From NCBI GenBank assembly GCA_937912125.1, contig CALDOK010000208.1, positions 1 to 46,505 on the forward strand: a stretch of 46,505 bases of DNA, in the 5' to 3' direction. Of this stretch, positions 7,709-18,458 are shown piece by piece. The translations under genes and the position numbers were made by a program. Position 1 is the first letter of the stretch. The number at the start of each line of letters is the position of its first letter. Under the pieces are notes generated by a model. That model was not told where the DNA came from and ran no database searches. It saw only the letters and a list, made by a program, of their open reading frames with translations. This DNA is from an uncultured Pseudomonadota bacterium. GTDB lineage: Bacteria; Myxococcota_A; UBA796; JAFGLY01.

Positions 7709-8958
7709 CGGAACACCCGGATCGCGTGGTGGAGCGCCTCGGCCAGGCGGTCCACGTCATCGCGCGTGTTGTAGAGCCCGAAGCTGGCTCTGGTGGTGGC
7801 ATGGAGGCCGAAGTGCTGCACCGCGGGTTGGGCGCAGTGGTGACCGGATCGCACGGCGACACCGGCCCGGTCCAGCAGGGTGCCCAGGTCGTGGGGGTGG
7901 ACGTCGTCCACCACGAAGGACAGCACGGGGCCCTTGTCGGGAGCGGTGCCGATCACCCGCAGGCCACCGATGCGCTCGAGGCGCTCGGTGGCGTAGGTCA
8001 GCAGCCCATGCTCGTGGTCGGCCAGGGCCCCGCGATCCAGGTCCATCAGGAAGCGCGCGGCGGTGCCCATGCCGATGGCGCCCTCGATGTTGGGGGTGCC
8101 CGCCTCGAAGCGGGCGGGCGGCTTCTGGAACACGGTGCGCTCGAAGGTGACGCTCAGGATCATGTCGCCGCCGCCCTGCCAAGGGGGCATTCCGGCCAGC
8201 ACGTCCGCGCGGCCCCACAGCACGCCGACCCCGCTGGGGCCGTACATCTTGTGGCTGGAGAGGACGTAGAAGTCCGCGCCCAGGGCCTGGACGTCGATGA
8301 CCTCGTGGGCCACGGCCTGCGCGCCGTCGATGAGCACCCGCGAGCCGTTGGCGTGGGCGCGCTCGATGATCTCCCGGACCGGGTTGACGGTGCCCAGGGC
8401 GTTCGAGACATGGGCCACGGAGACCAGCTTGACCTCGGGGGTCAGCATGGCGTCCAGCAGGTCCATGCGCAGCACGCCGCGCTCGTCCATGGGCAGGACC
8501 CGCAGCTCGATGCCCAGCTCTTGGCGCAGCAGCTGCCAGGGCACGATGTTGGCGTGGTGCTCCATGTGGGTGATGAGCACGGCGTCGCCGGCCTTCATGT
8601 TGGCGCGCCCCCAGCTGTAGGCCACCAGGTTGATGGCCTCGGTGGCGCCACGAGTGAAGACGATCTCCTTGACGCTGGCGGCGTTGAGGAAGGCCCGCAC
8701 GGACTCCCGGGCGCCCTCATAGGCCTCGGTGGCCCGGACGCTCAGCTCGTGCACGCCCCGGTGTACGTTCGAGACGTCGTAGCGCAGGTGGCGCTCCATG
8801 GCCTCGATGACCACCAGGGGCTTCTGGGTGGTGGCGGCGTTGTCCAGGTAGACCAGCGGCTGGCCGTTGATCTTCTGGGCCAGGGTGGGGAACTGGCGGC
8901 GCAGGCCGCGCAGGCCCAGGGCCACGGCGGGGGAGCTGTTCAGGGCAGCGTAGGCCAT
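7705..8958 (-). CDS. sufS: SufS cysteine desulfurase
   Basis: A 417-residue PLP enzyme that takes sulfur from cysteine for Fe-S cluster building. Visible landmarks are YLDNAATTQKP near residue 37, the HMEHHAN segment at 131-137, the PLP lysine K237 in SSHKMYGPSG, and the catalytic C375 in RSGHHCAQP, which is the group II (SufS) form. The start at 8958 overlaps the sufD stop by 1 nt (TGATG), so translation is coupled. A much longer open frame upstream lies inside sufD and was not used. No sufE or sufA is present; SufU is the probable sulfur acceptor. Confidence 0.95.
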   Translation of the reverse strand: MAYAALNSSPAVALGLRGLRRQFPTLAQKINGQPLVYLDNAATTQKPLVVIEAMERHLRYDVSNVHRGVHELSVRATEAYEGARESVRAFLNAASVKEIVFTRGATEAINLVAYSWGRANMKAGDAVLITHMEHHANIVPWQLLRQELGIELRVLPMDERGVLRMDLLDAMLTPEVKLVSVAHVSNALGTVNPVREIIERAHANGSRVLIDGAQAVAHEVIDVQALGADFYVLSSHKMYGPSGVGVLWGRADVLAGMPPWQGGGDMILSVTFERTVFQKPPARFEAGTPNIEGAIGMGTAARFLMDLDRGALADHEHGLLTYATERLERIGGLRVIGTAPDKGPVLSFVVDDVHPHDLGTLLDRAGVAVRSGHHCAQPAVQHFGLHATTRASFGLYNTRDDVDRLAEALHHAIRVFR

Positions 8959-10280
8959 CAGCGCCTCCCTTCGAGGGCCACACGCAGCCAGCGGGCCACG
9001 GCGGCCTGGACATGCTCGCGCACATCGCCCTCGGGGAAGAGCTCCACAAGCTCCGCGGTGAAGGCCTCGAGGAGCAGGCGGCGACCTTGCTGGGCCGAGA
9101 GCCCCCGCTGGCGCAGGTAGAACAGGGCCTCGTCGTCCACCTGACCCACGGTGGAGCCGTGGGTACACTTGACGTCGTCGGCGTAGATCTCGAGCTGGGG
9201 CCGGGCGTTGGCCACGGCGTCCTCGCTCAGCAGCAGCGCCCGGCTGCTCTGGTTGGCGTCGATGCCCTGGGCGTCCCGCGCCACCCGCACCCGCCCGTTG
9301 AAGACCGCCCGCGCGGAGCCTGCCAGCACGGCCCGGATGGCCTGCTCGCTGGCCCCGCCAGGGGCCAGGTGGTCCACGAAGGTGAAGAAGTCCTGCACCT
9401 GGGTGTCCAGGCCCAGGGACAGCCCGGCCAGCTGGGTCTCGGCCTCGGGGCCGCGCTGGGCCACCCGCAGCTCGGTGCGCCCCAGGGCGCCGCCGAGGCT
9501 CAGGGCCTGGAGGTGGTACACGGAGCGAGCCCCCTGCTCCACATGGATCATGCCCAGCTGGTGGCTCTGCTTGCCGGCGCGCTGCAGGCGGCTGTGCAGC
9601 AGCTCAGCCTCGTCGGCCAGGGAGATGGACAGCACCGAGTCGCTCAGGTCGGGGCCGTCGAAGAGGGCCACGGTGATGTGGTCCTCCACCAGCTCCACGG
9701 CGGCCCCCTCCTCGAGGATCACGATGTGCCGCAGCCAGCTGGCGCGCTCGCCGCCGGTGCTGACGGTGACCAGGTGTACGGGATGCTCGAGCACCACGCC
9801 GGCCGGGACCCGCAGCACCATGCCGTCCTGCATCAGCGCGGTGTTGAGGTCGAAGAAGGCATGCTCGCCTCGCTCCGGGCGCTTGGCCAGCCAGCGGGCG
9901 ATGCCCACGGGATCGTCGACCAGGGCCTGGGCCAGGGTGGTCAGCACCACGCCCTCGGGCAGGGGCTGAGTGCGCTCGGCCGCGGAGACGAAGCCGCCGT
10001 CCACGAAGACCAGCCGGTGGGCGTCCTGGATCTCGGGGTAGGCGCTGGCGACCGGGGGCACCACGGGCAGGCAGGAGGCGAAGCGCCCTGCGCCCAGGGC
10101 GGTGACGTCGGTGTTCTTCCAGTCCTCGTCCCGGCGGGTGGGGAAGCCGCGGGCCGCGAAGCGCTCCATGGCGCTGCCCCGCAGCTTGTTCATCCACGGC
10201 AGATCGGCGCCGGCCAGGCGCGAGCAGCTGCGGTCGAGGACCTGGCGGTAGTGGTCCGCCGCGGGTGTGGAGGTGTTCAT
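8958..10280 (-). CDS. sufD: SufD, SufBCD scaffold complex subunit
   Basis: A 440-residue SufD with the N-terminal helical part (RGFPTRRDEDWKNTDV) and the beta-helix core. The C-terminal signature [22 protein letters not shown] includes the histidine at the SufB-SufD interface. It forms the SufBC2D scaffold with the products of the two genes before it. Start is ATG at 10280, 9 nt after the sufC stop; its end is coupled to sufS. Confidence 0.94.
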   Translation of the reverse strand: MNTSTPAADHYRQVLDRSCSRLAGADLPWMNKLRGSAMERFAARGFPTRRDEDWKNTDVTALGAGRFASCLPVVPPVASAYPEIQDAHRLVFVDGGFVSAAERTQPLPEGVVLTTLAQALVDDPVGIARWLAKRPERGEHAFFDLNTALMQDGMVLRVPAGVVLEHPVHLVTVSTGGERASWLRHIVILEEGAAVELVEDHITVALFDGPDLSDSVLSISLADEAELLHSRLQRAGKQSHQLGMIHVEQGARSVYHLQALSLGGALGRTELRVAQRGPEAETQLAGLSLGLDTQVQDFFTFVDHLAPGGASEQAIRAVLAGSARAVFNGRVRVARDAQGIDANQSSRALLLSEDAVANARPQLEIYADDVKCTHGSTVGQVDDEALFYLRQRGLSAQQGRRLLLEAFTAELVELFPEGDVREHVQAAVARWLRVALEGRR

Positions 10281-10289
10281 GCGCCCCTC

Positions 10290-11066
10290 CTACACGGCCT
10301 GCGCGGCGGCGCGCTCGAGCCCAGCCTCGCCCAGCAGCTTGGCGTAGCCCTGCTCCTCGAGCTCCCGGGCCAGCTCTTCGCCGCCGGATCGCACGATGCG
10401 GCCCTGGGCCAGCACGTGGATGTGGTCGGGCACCAGATAGTCCAGCAGACGCTGGTAGTGGGTGATGACCACCATGCCCCGGTCAGGGCTGCGCAGGGCG
10501 TTGACCCCCTGAGCCACCTGCCGCAGAGCGTCGATGTCCAGACCCGAGTCGGTCTCGTCCAGCACGGCCAGGCTGGGCTGCAGCAGCGCCATCTGGAAGA
10601 CCTCGTTGCGCTTCTTCTCGCCGCCGCTGAAGCCCTCGTTCAGGGAGCGCTGCAGGAGGGCCTCGTCCATCTTCACCAGCTTCATGGCGCTGCGGGCCTC
10701 GGTCAGGAAGTCGAAGGCGTCCAGAGGCGTCTGTCCCCGGTGCTCTCGCACGGCGTTGACCGCGGCCTTGAGGAAGCTGGCGGTGGACACGCCCGGGATC
10801 TCCACCGGGTACTGGAAGCTCATGAACACGCCCTCGCGGGCGCGCTCCTCGACCTCCAGCTCCAGCAGATCCCGCCCCTTGAAGCGGATGCTCCCAGAGG
10901 TCACCTGGTAGTCGGGGTGCCCGGCGATCACCTTGGCCAGGGTGCTCTTGCCCGATCCATTGGGGCCCATGATGGCGTGCACCTCGCCGGCCTTCACCGT
11001 CAGGCTCAGGCCCTCGAGGATCTCCTGGCCGTCGATGGCCACATGCAGGTCCTTGATCTCCAACAT
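10290..11066 (-). CDS. sufC: SufC ABC-type ATPase
   Basis: A 258-residue ATPase of the SufBCD complex. It has Walker [10 protein letters not shown], the Q-loop region FQYPVEIPG, the SufC-type signature SGGEKKRNE and Walker B with LDETDSGLD. The start at ATG 11066 (MLEIKDLHV, with GAGG about 7 nt upstream) matches the usual SufC N-terminus. ATG 11099 would add 11 residues ([11 protein letters not shown]) and also has a GGGAG site overlapping the sufB stop, so it cannot be excluded. Confidence 0.94.
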   Translation of the reverse strand: MLEIKDLHVAIDGQEILEGLSLTVKAGEVHAIMGPNGSGKSTLAKVIAGHPDYQVTSGSIRFKGRDLLELEVEERAREGVFMSFQYPVEIPGVSTASFLKAAVNAVREHRGQTPLDAFDFLTEARSAMKLVKMDEALLQRSLNEGFSGGEKKRNEVFQMALLQPSLAVLDETDSGLDIDALRQVAQGVNALRSPDRGMVVITHYQRLLDYLVPDHIHVLAQGRIVRSGGEELARELEEQGYAKLLGEAGLERAAAQAV

Positions 11067-11110
11067 CGCTTCGCCTCGCTTGTGTTCGTTGTGTCCCATG
11101 GTTCGCTCCC

Positions 11111-12561
<1,451 letters not shown>

Positions 12562-12565
<4 letters not shown>

Positions 12566-13041
12566 GCCGATGCCTCCAGCAAGGGGACGGGGCGCTGCCG
12601 CTCGAGCAGGCGCCCCAGGGTCTCTTCGGAGCCCAGCAGGTCGGCGAGTGTCACCCCAGCCAGGAGCTGGCCCAGCACGCTGTCCAGGGAGCCCCACAGC
12701 ACGCGGAGGGTGCAGCCGTCTTCGTGCACGCAGCCGTCGCTGGACGTGTCCGAGCAGGGCTGCTGCAGGACGGTGTCTCCCTCGACTCCCGCCAGGATCT
12801 CCCGCAGGGTGATGAGCTCGGGCGGGCGCACCAGCCGGTAGCCGCCGTGGGCGCCGCGGAAGCCGCGCACCAGGCCCACCTGCCGCAGCTGGCGCATGAT
12901 CTTGGCGACGTGAGCCTGGCCCAGGCTCTCCTCCGCCGCGATCTCGGGGATGCCGAGCGGTCCCGAGGCCCCGGTGCGCTCGTGGCGCGCCAGCTGCATC
13001 AGGCACCGCAGTCCATATTCTTCGCTTGCTGACAATCTCAT
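12562..13041 (-). CDS. Rrf2-family Fe-S-sensing regulator of the SUF operon
   Basis: A 159-residue Rrf2 protein. The N-terminal winged helix-turn-helix ([46 protein letters not shown]) is followed by three candidate cluster ligands C96, C104 and C110. The spacing is C-X7-C-X5-C, where IscR is C-X5-C-X5-C. As first gene of the SUF operon, overlapping sufB, it probably represses its own operon when Fe-S supply is adequate, as IscR/SufR-type proteins do. That role is inferred from family and context. Confidence 0.88.
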
Positions 13042-13047
13042 GGACCC

Positions 13048-13076
13048 AAGCTTCGCAATCCATACACTCAGGTCAA
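13048..13076 (-). promoter_or_regulatory. Candidate promoter/operator of the SUF operon
   Basis: Upstream of rrf2 on the minus strand, TTGACC (13076-13071) fits a -35 element and recalls the half-site of IscR/Rrf2 boxes. TATGGA (13064-13059) follows 6 nt later. A good -10 at 16-18 nt is not evident (AAGCTT at 13053-13048). The promoter faces away from the SUI1-like gene. Confidence 0.35.
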
Positions 13077-13143
13077 GATTGAGAAGGGGCGGTGGTATCG
13101 AGGGCTACGCGCAGCGTGCTACGAGGTGGATCGGAGGTAGGTC

Positions 13144-13557
13144 ATGGCCCGCAAGAAACACACGAAGGTGGACGCGAGCGCTGCACCGAGCGCCGGCTTC
13201 GGCGGGCTGGGTTCCCTGCTCCAGGCCAGCGGGCTCGAGGCCGCGGTTCCTGCTGCGGGGCCTGTTGCGGCGACGGCTGCGGGGCCTGTTGCGGCGACGG
13301 CTGCGGGGCCCGCGGCCGCCAAGCCCGGACGTGTGGTCCTGCGCCGCGAAAAGAAGGGACGGGGCGGCAAGACCGTCACCACCCTGACCCGTCACGGGCT
13401 GTCCCCCGCGGCCCTGGCGCCTCTGGCCAAGGGCCTGCGCAAGGCCCTGGGCTGCGGCGCCACCGTCGAAGACGACGTGGTGGTGCTGCAAGGCGACCAG
13501 CGCGACCGGGCCGCGGACCTGCTGGAGGCCGAGGGCTGGCGGGTGGTGCGGGGCTGA
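13144..13557 (+). CDS. SUI1/eIF1-like translation factor (YciH family)
   Basis: A 137-residue protein with a C-terminal SUI1 domain. The motif GGKTVTTLTRHGL (around residue 78) corresponds to the KGGKxVTxIxG core, followed by LAKGLRKALGCGATV and the end GWRVVRG. Bacterial members (YciH, ~108 residues) bind the 30S subunit and influence start selection. The N-terminal half is longer than in YciH and has an AAGPVAAT-type triplicated linker encoded by near-identical 24-nt direct repeats (about 13256-13318). GGAGGT at 13133-13138 is a strong ribosome binding site. It diverges from rrf2. Confidence 0.82.
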   Translation: MARKKHTKVDASAAPSAGFGGLGSLLQASGLEAAVPAAGPVAATAAGPVAATAAGPAAAKPGRVVLRREKKGRGGKTVTTLTRHGLSPAALAPLAKGLRKALGCGATVEDDVVVLQGDQRDRAADLLEAEGWRVVRG

Positions 13558-13653
13558 TCCCGGCGGCAGGCCCTACTCTCGGGGTTCGTGAGCGACCTGG
13601 AGCCGTGGAGCGCTCACCAAAGGGGGGGGCAGTGGCCGGCGCCGAGCGGGGCG

Positions 13654-13759
13654 CATCACCACGAACACGGGGAGTGCTCGGCACCTGCCGGGTTCGCAGT
13701 GACCGCTGGGCCGGGACATCACCACGAACACGGGGAGTGCTCGGCACCTGCCGTGTTCG
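13654..13759. repeat. Two direct copies of a 43-bp nested palindrome
   Basis: Copies at 13654-13696 and 13717-13759 differ at one base and are 63 bp apart, with a 20-bp spacer. In the second copy CACGAACACGG pairs with CCGTGTTCGTG (11 bp), and inside it GTGC-TCG-GCAC forms another stem, so each unit can form a cruciform. The array fills most of the gap between the SUI1-like gene and the carboxypeptidase start, 17 bp before its ATG. It resembles REP-type repeats; a regulatory role is possible. The rest of 13558-13776 holds nothing recognisable. Confidence 0.75.
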
Positions 13760-13776
13760 TGGGCTAGAATCGCTCC

Positions 13777-15017
<1,241 letters not shown>

Positions 15018-15021
<4 letters not shown>

Positions 15022-15455
15022 CTGACGTCGGCCCCCGACGCGTCCCGCCGCAGCCCTGAGTGGTAGAGCCAGCGTCCACCCACCCGCCGGAACAGGCTGC
15101 GCTCGGCCATCACAGTGGCGCCCTGTGCCGACGAGAGCTGTGCCCTGAAGTCCACCATGCCTCGCTCGCCCTGGACCTGGGACTCCATGACCTCGAGGCC
15201 GTCGAAGCTGGCGGCGTCGCAGAAGGCCTGGACCTCGGCCCGCCAGCGGGCGGTGTCGGCCTCGAAGTGCGGCCCGCTGGGATCGGTGGTGCGCAGGATG
15301 TGATCCACCAGGCCCAGGGCGTAGGCAGCGTAGCGGCTGCGCATCAGCGCCTCGGGGCTCGCCGCGGGATCGCCCTGGTGCACCCGCTGGCAGCACTTCT
15401 TGTACTTGCGACCGCTGTCGCAGGGGCAGGGATCGTTGGGGCCCGGCAGTGCCAT
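15018..15455 (-). CDS. YchJ-family SEC-C motif protein (UPF0225)
   Basis: A 145-residue protein with the N-terminal SEC-C zinc motif CPCDSGRKYKKCC and the YchJ core: ALMRSRYAAYALGLVDHILRTT and a C-terminal FRRVGGRWLYHSG. The length fits E. coli YchJ (~152). The biochemical role is not settled. Start ATG 15455 has GGAGAG upstream and gives the family N-terminus; the frame is open further upstream. That upstream stretch contains the response-regulator remnant, suggesting this gene once followed the regulator directly. Confidence 0.85.
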
Positions 15456-15459
15456 GGGG

Positions 15460-15541
15460 CTAGCTCTCCAGTGCTTGGGACACAACCCTGTATCCGACCC
15501 CCCACACGGTGGTGAGGTGCCTTCGTGTGACCTCTCCGCCA
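15460..15541 (-). pseudogene. Remnant of a response-regulator 3' end
   Basis: On the minus strand this piece reads EVTRRHLTTVWGVGYRVVS, then QALES and a stop at 15460-15462. The same C-terminal peptide ends the intact regulator at 16780-17463. At DNA level 15491-15541 and 16796-16846 match over 51 bp with 5 mismatches. Upstream of 15541 the similarity stops abruptly and no receiver domain exists. It is a displaced or duplicated 3' end, not a gene. The rest of 15456-15680 shows nothing else. Confidence 0.7.
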
Positions 15542-15680
15542 GGCGGTGGGTGTGGAGCCCTGGAACCTGTCCCCACGGCGGCCATAGCCCTCACAGCTCG
15601 AACAGCGCGCCAGCCATGCCTGAGCAGCCACCACCGCGCATCCCACAGCGGCTCCCCCCAGCGCCGGGTTGCGGAAGCGG

Positions 15681-16274
15681 CTACCTCGCGTCGCGCAAGA
15701 CCGACGCCAGGGCGGCCAGCGTGCGCTCCAGGTTCGCCATCGCCTCATCCTCGGCGTCACCCCAGGCCCAGAACGAAAGCATCAGCTGACAACCGAGCTG
15801 ATCCTCGGCGGCGCCGGGCAGGGCCGTGAATCGCACGGGGACGATGGTCAGGCCGGCCACGCCCCAGTCGAAGCCTTCGTCCTCCTGCGAGAGGGCGAGG
15901 GCGAGCCTGTCCGTGAAGGCGTGCACCCGGACGGTGTCTGTGTTCAGGGTCAGCTCGCGGAACAGGAGCATCAGCCGCCCCGAGCACTGCAGGGCCTTGG
16001 CGACGCCGGCGTGTTCGTTGGCCGTGGGTCCACAGAAAGCGCAGTCGTTGGTCTCGAGCTCGGACTCCGATCCGTTGAGCCACTCGAGCAAGCGGTAGAA
16101 CGTCTCTATCGCCGGGTGGCGTTCCCATCCGCGGAAGTCCTCGAGGCCGGCACGGATCAGCCCAGGCTCCCGCCGGAGGTCGTAGTACCGATGAGCGCTA
16201 TCCGACCGAGACACGCTCCACGGATGAGATCGGACGACGAGCGAGCCCGGATCGCGGTGTTCGAAGACATGCAT
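15681..16274 (-). CDS. Uncharacterised protein, 5' end possibly frameshifted lipoprotein signal
   Basis: A 197-residue protein from ATG 16274 (MHVFEHRDPG, with AGGA 6 nt upstream). It contains FRGWERHPAIETFYRLLEWLN, ELETNDCAF and MLLFRELTLNT, then a hydrophobic beta-rich end with LMLSFWAWGD. No named family was recognised. In another frame immediately upstream (about 16330-16385) lies RVLLALALLVACDDGDRPSG, a classic lipoprotein signal. One extra base in the G-run at 16315-16320 would join it to this frame. So the gene may encode a lipoprotein whose start is damaged or mis-sequenced. Confidence 0.65.
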   Translation of the reverse strand: MHVFEHRDPGSLVVRSHPWSVSRSDSAHRYYDLRREPGLIRAGLEDFRGWERHPAIETFYRLLEWLNGSESELETNDCAFCGPTANEHAGVAKALQCSGRLMLLFRELTLNTDTVRVHAFTDRLALALSQEDEGFDWGVAGLTIVPVRFTALPGAAEDQLGCQLMLSFWAWGDAEDEAMANLERTLAALASVLRDAR

Positions 16275-16424
16275 GCGGTTCCTGTGCTGGGCGGGCTCGG
16301 AGCGGTGCCGCAGCTCCCCCATCCGCTCGGTCGGTCACCGTCGTCGCAGGCGACGAGCAGCGCGAGAGCGAGAAGGACACGAACCTCAGCCGTTCCCCGG
16401 AGGACGGTGTGTCCCCCGCGGAGT

Positions 16425-16634
16425 CTACTTCCTGCGCCGCTTCTTCTTCGTCGCCATGCTGCGTACGTTCGCGGAGTTGCGGAATCCGGGCTTGGCCGCG
16501 AAGTCCGTCTGCCGGGACGGCGCGGCGTTGCCGTGGCCGGTGGGGGCCATGATCTGCGACCTGCCGGAGGACGGCTGGGTCGCCTTGCCGGCGGCCGTGT
16601 CATCCGTCTTCTCGTTGATCTCTTCCGTGGACAT
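16425..16634 (-). CDS. Small basic protein of unknown function
   Basis: A 69-residue protein with an acidic N-terminus (MSTEEINEKTDD), a middle Ser/Pro/Gly stretch and a strongly basic C-terminus (MATKKKRRRK). It is probably disordered and may bind nucleic acid. GGGAG about 6 nt before ATG 16634 supports translation. It lies inside the interval bracketed by the two copies of the response-regulator 3' end. No homologue was recognised. Confidence 0.55.
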   Translation of the reverse strand: MSTEEINEKTDDTAAGKATQPSSGRSQIMAPTGHGNAAPSRQTDFAAKPGFRNSANVRSMATKKKRRRK

Positions 16635-16730
16635 CGTGGTCTCCCTGTCTTCTCCGCTGACTATCGCGCTGGGGCCGTTCGTGTCGCCGGACGCCTATCT
16701 GGACGAAGACGCTGGGGACCGGGGGGCGAG

Positions 16731-16767
16731 GCCTCTTCGGAGGCACCCTCTCCACGGGGGGAGAGGG
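16731..16767. terminator. Two adjacent perfect hairpins after the response-regulator gene
   Basis: GCCTC-TTCG-GAGGC (16731-16744) is a 5-bp stem with a TTCG tetraloop on the plus strand. CCCTCTCC (16746-16753) pairs perfectly with GGAGAGGG (16760-16767). Both lie just downstream of the regulator stop at 16780. There is no T-run, so a terminator or RNA-stabilising function is inferred. Confidence 0.4.
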
Positions 16768-16779
16768 AAAGCCTTCTTC

Positions 16780-17463
16780 CTAGGGCACGAACCGATACCC
16801 GACGCCCCACACCGTGGTGAGGTGCCGTCGTGTGACCTCTTCGCCAAGCTTCTGCCGCAGGCTGGAGACGAAGTTGTCCACGGTGCGCTCGGTGCCCACG
16901 TAGTCGCGGCCCCACACCCCAGCGAGGATCTGCTCCCGGGACAGCACCCGCTCGGGGCGCAGCAGGAAGAAGCGCAGCAGCTCCACCTCGCGGGGCTTGA
17001 GGTCCACCTCGCGACCCTCCACCCGCACCACATGGGTCTCGGGCTCGAGCTCGATCACTCCGGCGCGCAGCACCTCGACGACCTCGGTCTGCAGGGCCTG
17101 AGCCACGCGCAGGGTGGCGCGCACCCGCGCCTGCAGCTCGGCGATGCTGAAGGGCTTGGTCACGTAGTCGTTGGCCCCGAGATCGAGGCCGCGGATCTTG
17201 TCCTGCTCAGAGCCCAGGGCGGTCAGCACCACCACGGGCAGGAGGGCGTCGTCGACGCGGATGCGGCGCAGGATCTCCAGGCCGTCCACCCCAGGCAGGT
17301 TCAGGTCGAGCACCACCAGGTCCGGGCGCTCCCGCTCGAGCTCCGCCAGGCCGCGGTGGCCGTCGTTGGCCGTGCGCACCCGATAGCCCTCCCGGCGCAG
17401 GTTCATGGTCAGGCCCATGAGCAGGCTGGGATCGTCCTCGATGATCAGGATGGTCTCGCTCAT
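16780..17463 (-). CDS. OmpR/PhoB-family response regulator
   Basis: A 227-residue regulator. The receiver domain (about 3-118) has the acidic pair E9-D10, phospho-acceptor D53 (VVLDLNLPG), T81 and K103 in YVTKPFS. The winged-helix DNA-binding domain ends in TVDNFVSSLRQKL and TTVWGVGYRFVP. It starts 4 nt after the histidine kinase stop, forming a two-gene operon. Its 3' end is duplicated at 15491-15541. Confidence 0.93.
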   Translation of the reverse strand: MSETILIIEDDPSLLMGLTMNLRREGYRVRTANDGHRGLAELERERPDLVVLDLNLPGVDGLEILRRIRVDDALLPVVVLTALGSEQDKIRGLDLGANDYVTKPFSIAELQARVRATLRVAQALQTEVVEVLRAGVIELEPETHVVRVEGREVDLKPREVELLRFFLLRPERVLSREQILAGVWGRDYVGTERTVDNFVSSLRQKLGEEVTRRHLTTVWGVGYRFVP

Positions 17464-17467
17464 CGTC

Positions 17468-18379
17468 TCATCCCTCCGGCACCTCGAGGGCCCGCTCGCC
17501 CGGGATCACGGGCAGGTCCACGGTGAAGCGGGCGCCATGGCCCACGCGGCTGTCGAGCCGGATGGTGCCCCGGTGGGCCTTGACCACGTGCCGCGCCATG
17601 GCCAGGCCCAGCCCGTGGCCCGCCAAGGTGCGGGTCTCCCGCACGGCGTCGCCCCGGTAGAACTTGTCGAAGACCCGCCGCAGCTCGGACCGGGGGATGC
17701 CCGGGCCGTGGTCCTCGACGTCGATCAGAGCCCGCTTGCCGTCGGAGCGCACCCGGATGATGAGCACACCACCCGAGCCGCCGTACTTGACGGCATTGCG
17801 CATCAGGTTGAGCAGGGTCTCGACCACCGCGTTGCGGTCCGCGAGCACCGCGGGCGAGGGCTCGCAGATCTCGAGCTCCACCTCCACGCCGCTCTCGCGG
17901 ATCTGGCTCTCCATCTGGGCCAGGGCCTCGGCCACCAGGGTGTCGGCCCGCTCGGGGCGCAGCTCGTAGAGCTTGCGGCCCGCCTCCATGCGGCCCCAGG
18001 TGAGCAGCCGCTCGATCACCCTGGTGAGCCGGGAGGTCTCCGACGAGATGGCCGCCAGGCACTGCCGCCGCTCGTCCTCGTCCATCTCCCCGGCCTCGAG
18101 CGTGTCCACGAACAGCCGGATGCTGGCCAGGGGGGTGCGCAGCTCGTGGCTGACCTTGGAGACGAAGTCGGTCTGCAGCTGACGCTCCCGGTAGGCCCGA
18201 TGCAGCGCCACGGCGCCGATGATCATGCCCGTGAGCATGAGCAGCGAGAAGTTGATCACCAGCACGCCTGAGGCGATGTCCCAGCCGCTGCGCTGGGTGA
18301 TCAGGATGGTGATGCCCACCGCCGAGAGCACGACGGAGGACACCACTGCGATGGTGATGAGGGTGGGGGTGACCTTCAC
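17468..18379 (-). CDS. Membrane sensor histidine kinase
   Basis: A 303-residue kinase with two N-terminal membrane helices (about 7-28 and 38-60) joined by a very short periplasmic loop, so sensing is probably within the membrane or through a partner. The H-box FVSKVSHELRTPLASIR has H78; the ATPase domain shows NLMRNAVKYGG, DHGPGIP, a KFYRGD F-box and GHGLGLAMAR. The start is GTG 18379: an in-frame stop lies four codons upstream, and the ribosome binding site is weak. Partner of the adjacent regulator. Confidence 0.9.
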   Translation of the reverse strand: MKVTPTLITIAVVSSVVLSAVGITILITQRSGWDIASGVLVINFSLLMLTGMIIGAVALHRAYRERQLQTDFVSKVSHELRTPLASIRLFVDTLEAGEMDEDERRQCLAAISSETSRLTRVIERLLTWGRMEAGRKLYELRPERADTLVAEALAQMESQIRESGVEVELEICEPSPAVLADRNAVVETLLNLMRNAVKYGGSGGVLIIRVRSDGKRALIDVEDHGPGIPRSELRRVFDKFYRGDAVRETRTLAGHGLGLAMARHVVKAHRGTIRLDSRVGHGARFTVDLPVIPGERALEVPEG

Positions 18380-18458
18380 CAGGAAGGTCTATCCCAGCCG
18401 AGCCAGCCGGTGATGGGAGAGCCCCCTGGACGGTGAAGCTTCGATGACAACGAGGGGA

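Noticed and set aside
13654..13759. Type I-E-like CRISPR repeat pair (GTGTTCGTGGTGATG-like palindromes, 63-bp spacing)
   Set aside because: Only two copies, the identical part is 43 bp with a 20-bp spacer instead of ~29/32, and no cas genes are present.
15491..16846. Integrative element with att sites
   Set aside because: The direct repeats fit, but no integrase, excisionase or mobility gene lies between them, so only a possible past insertion is reported.
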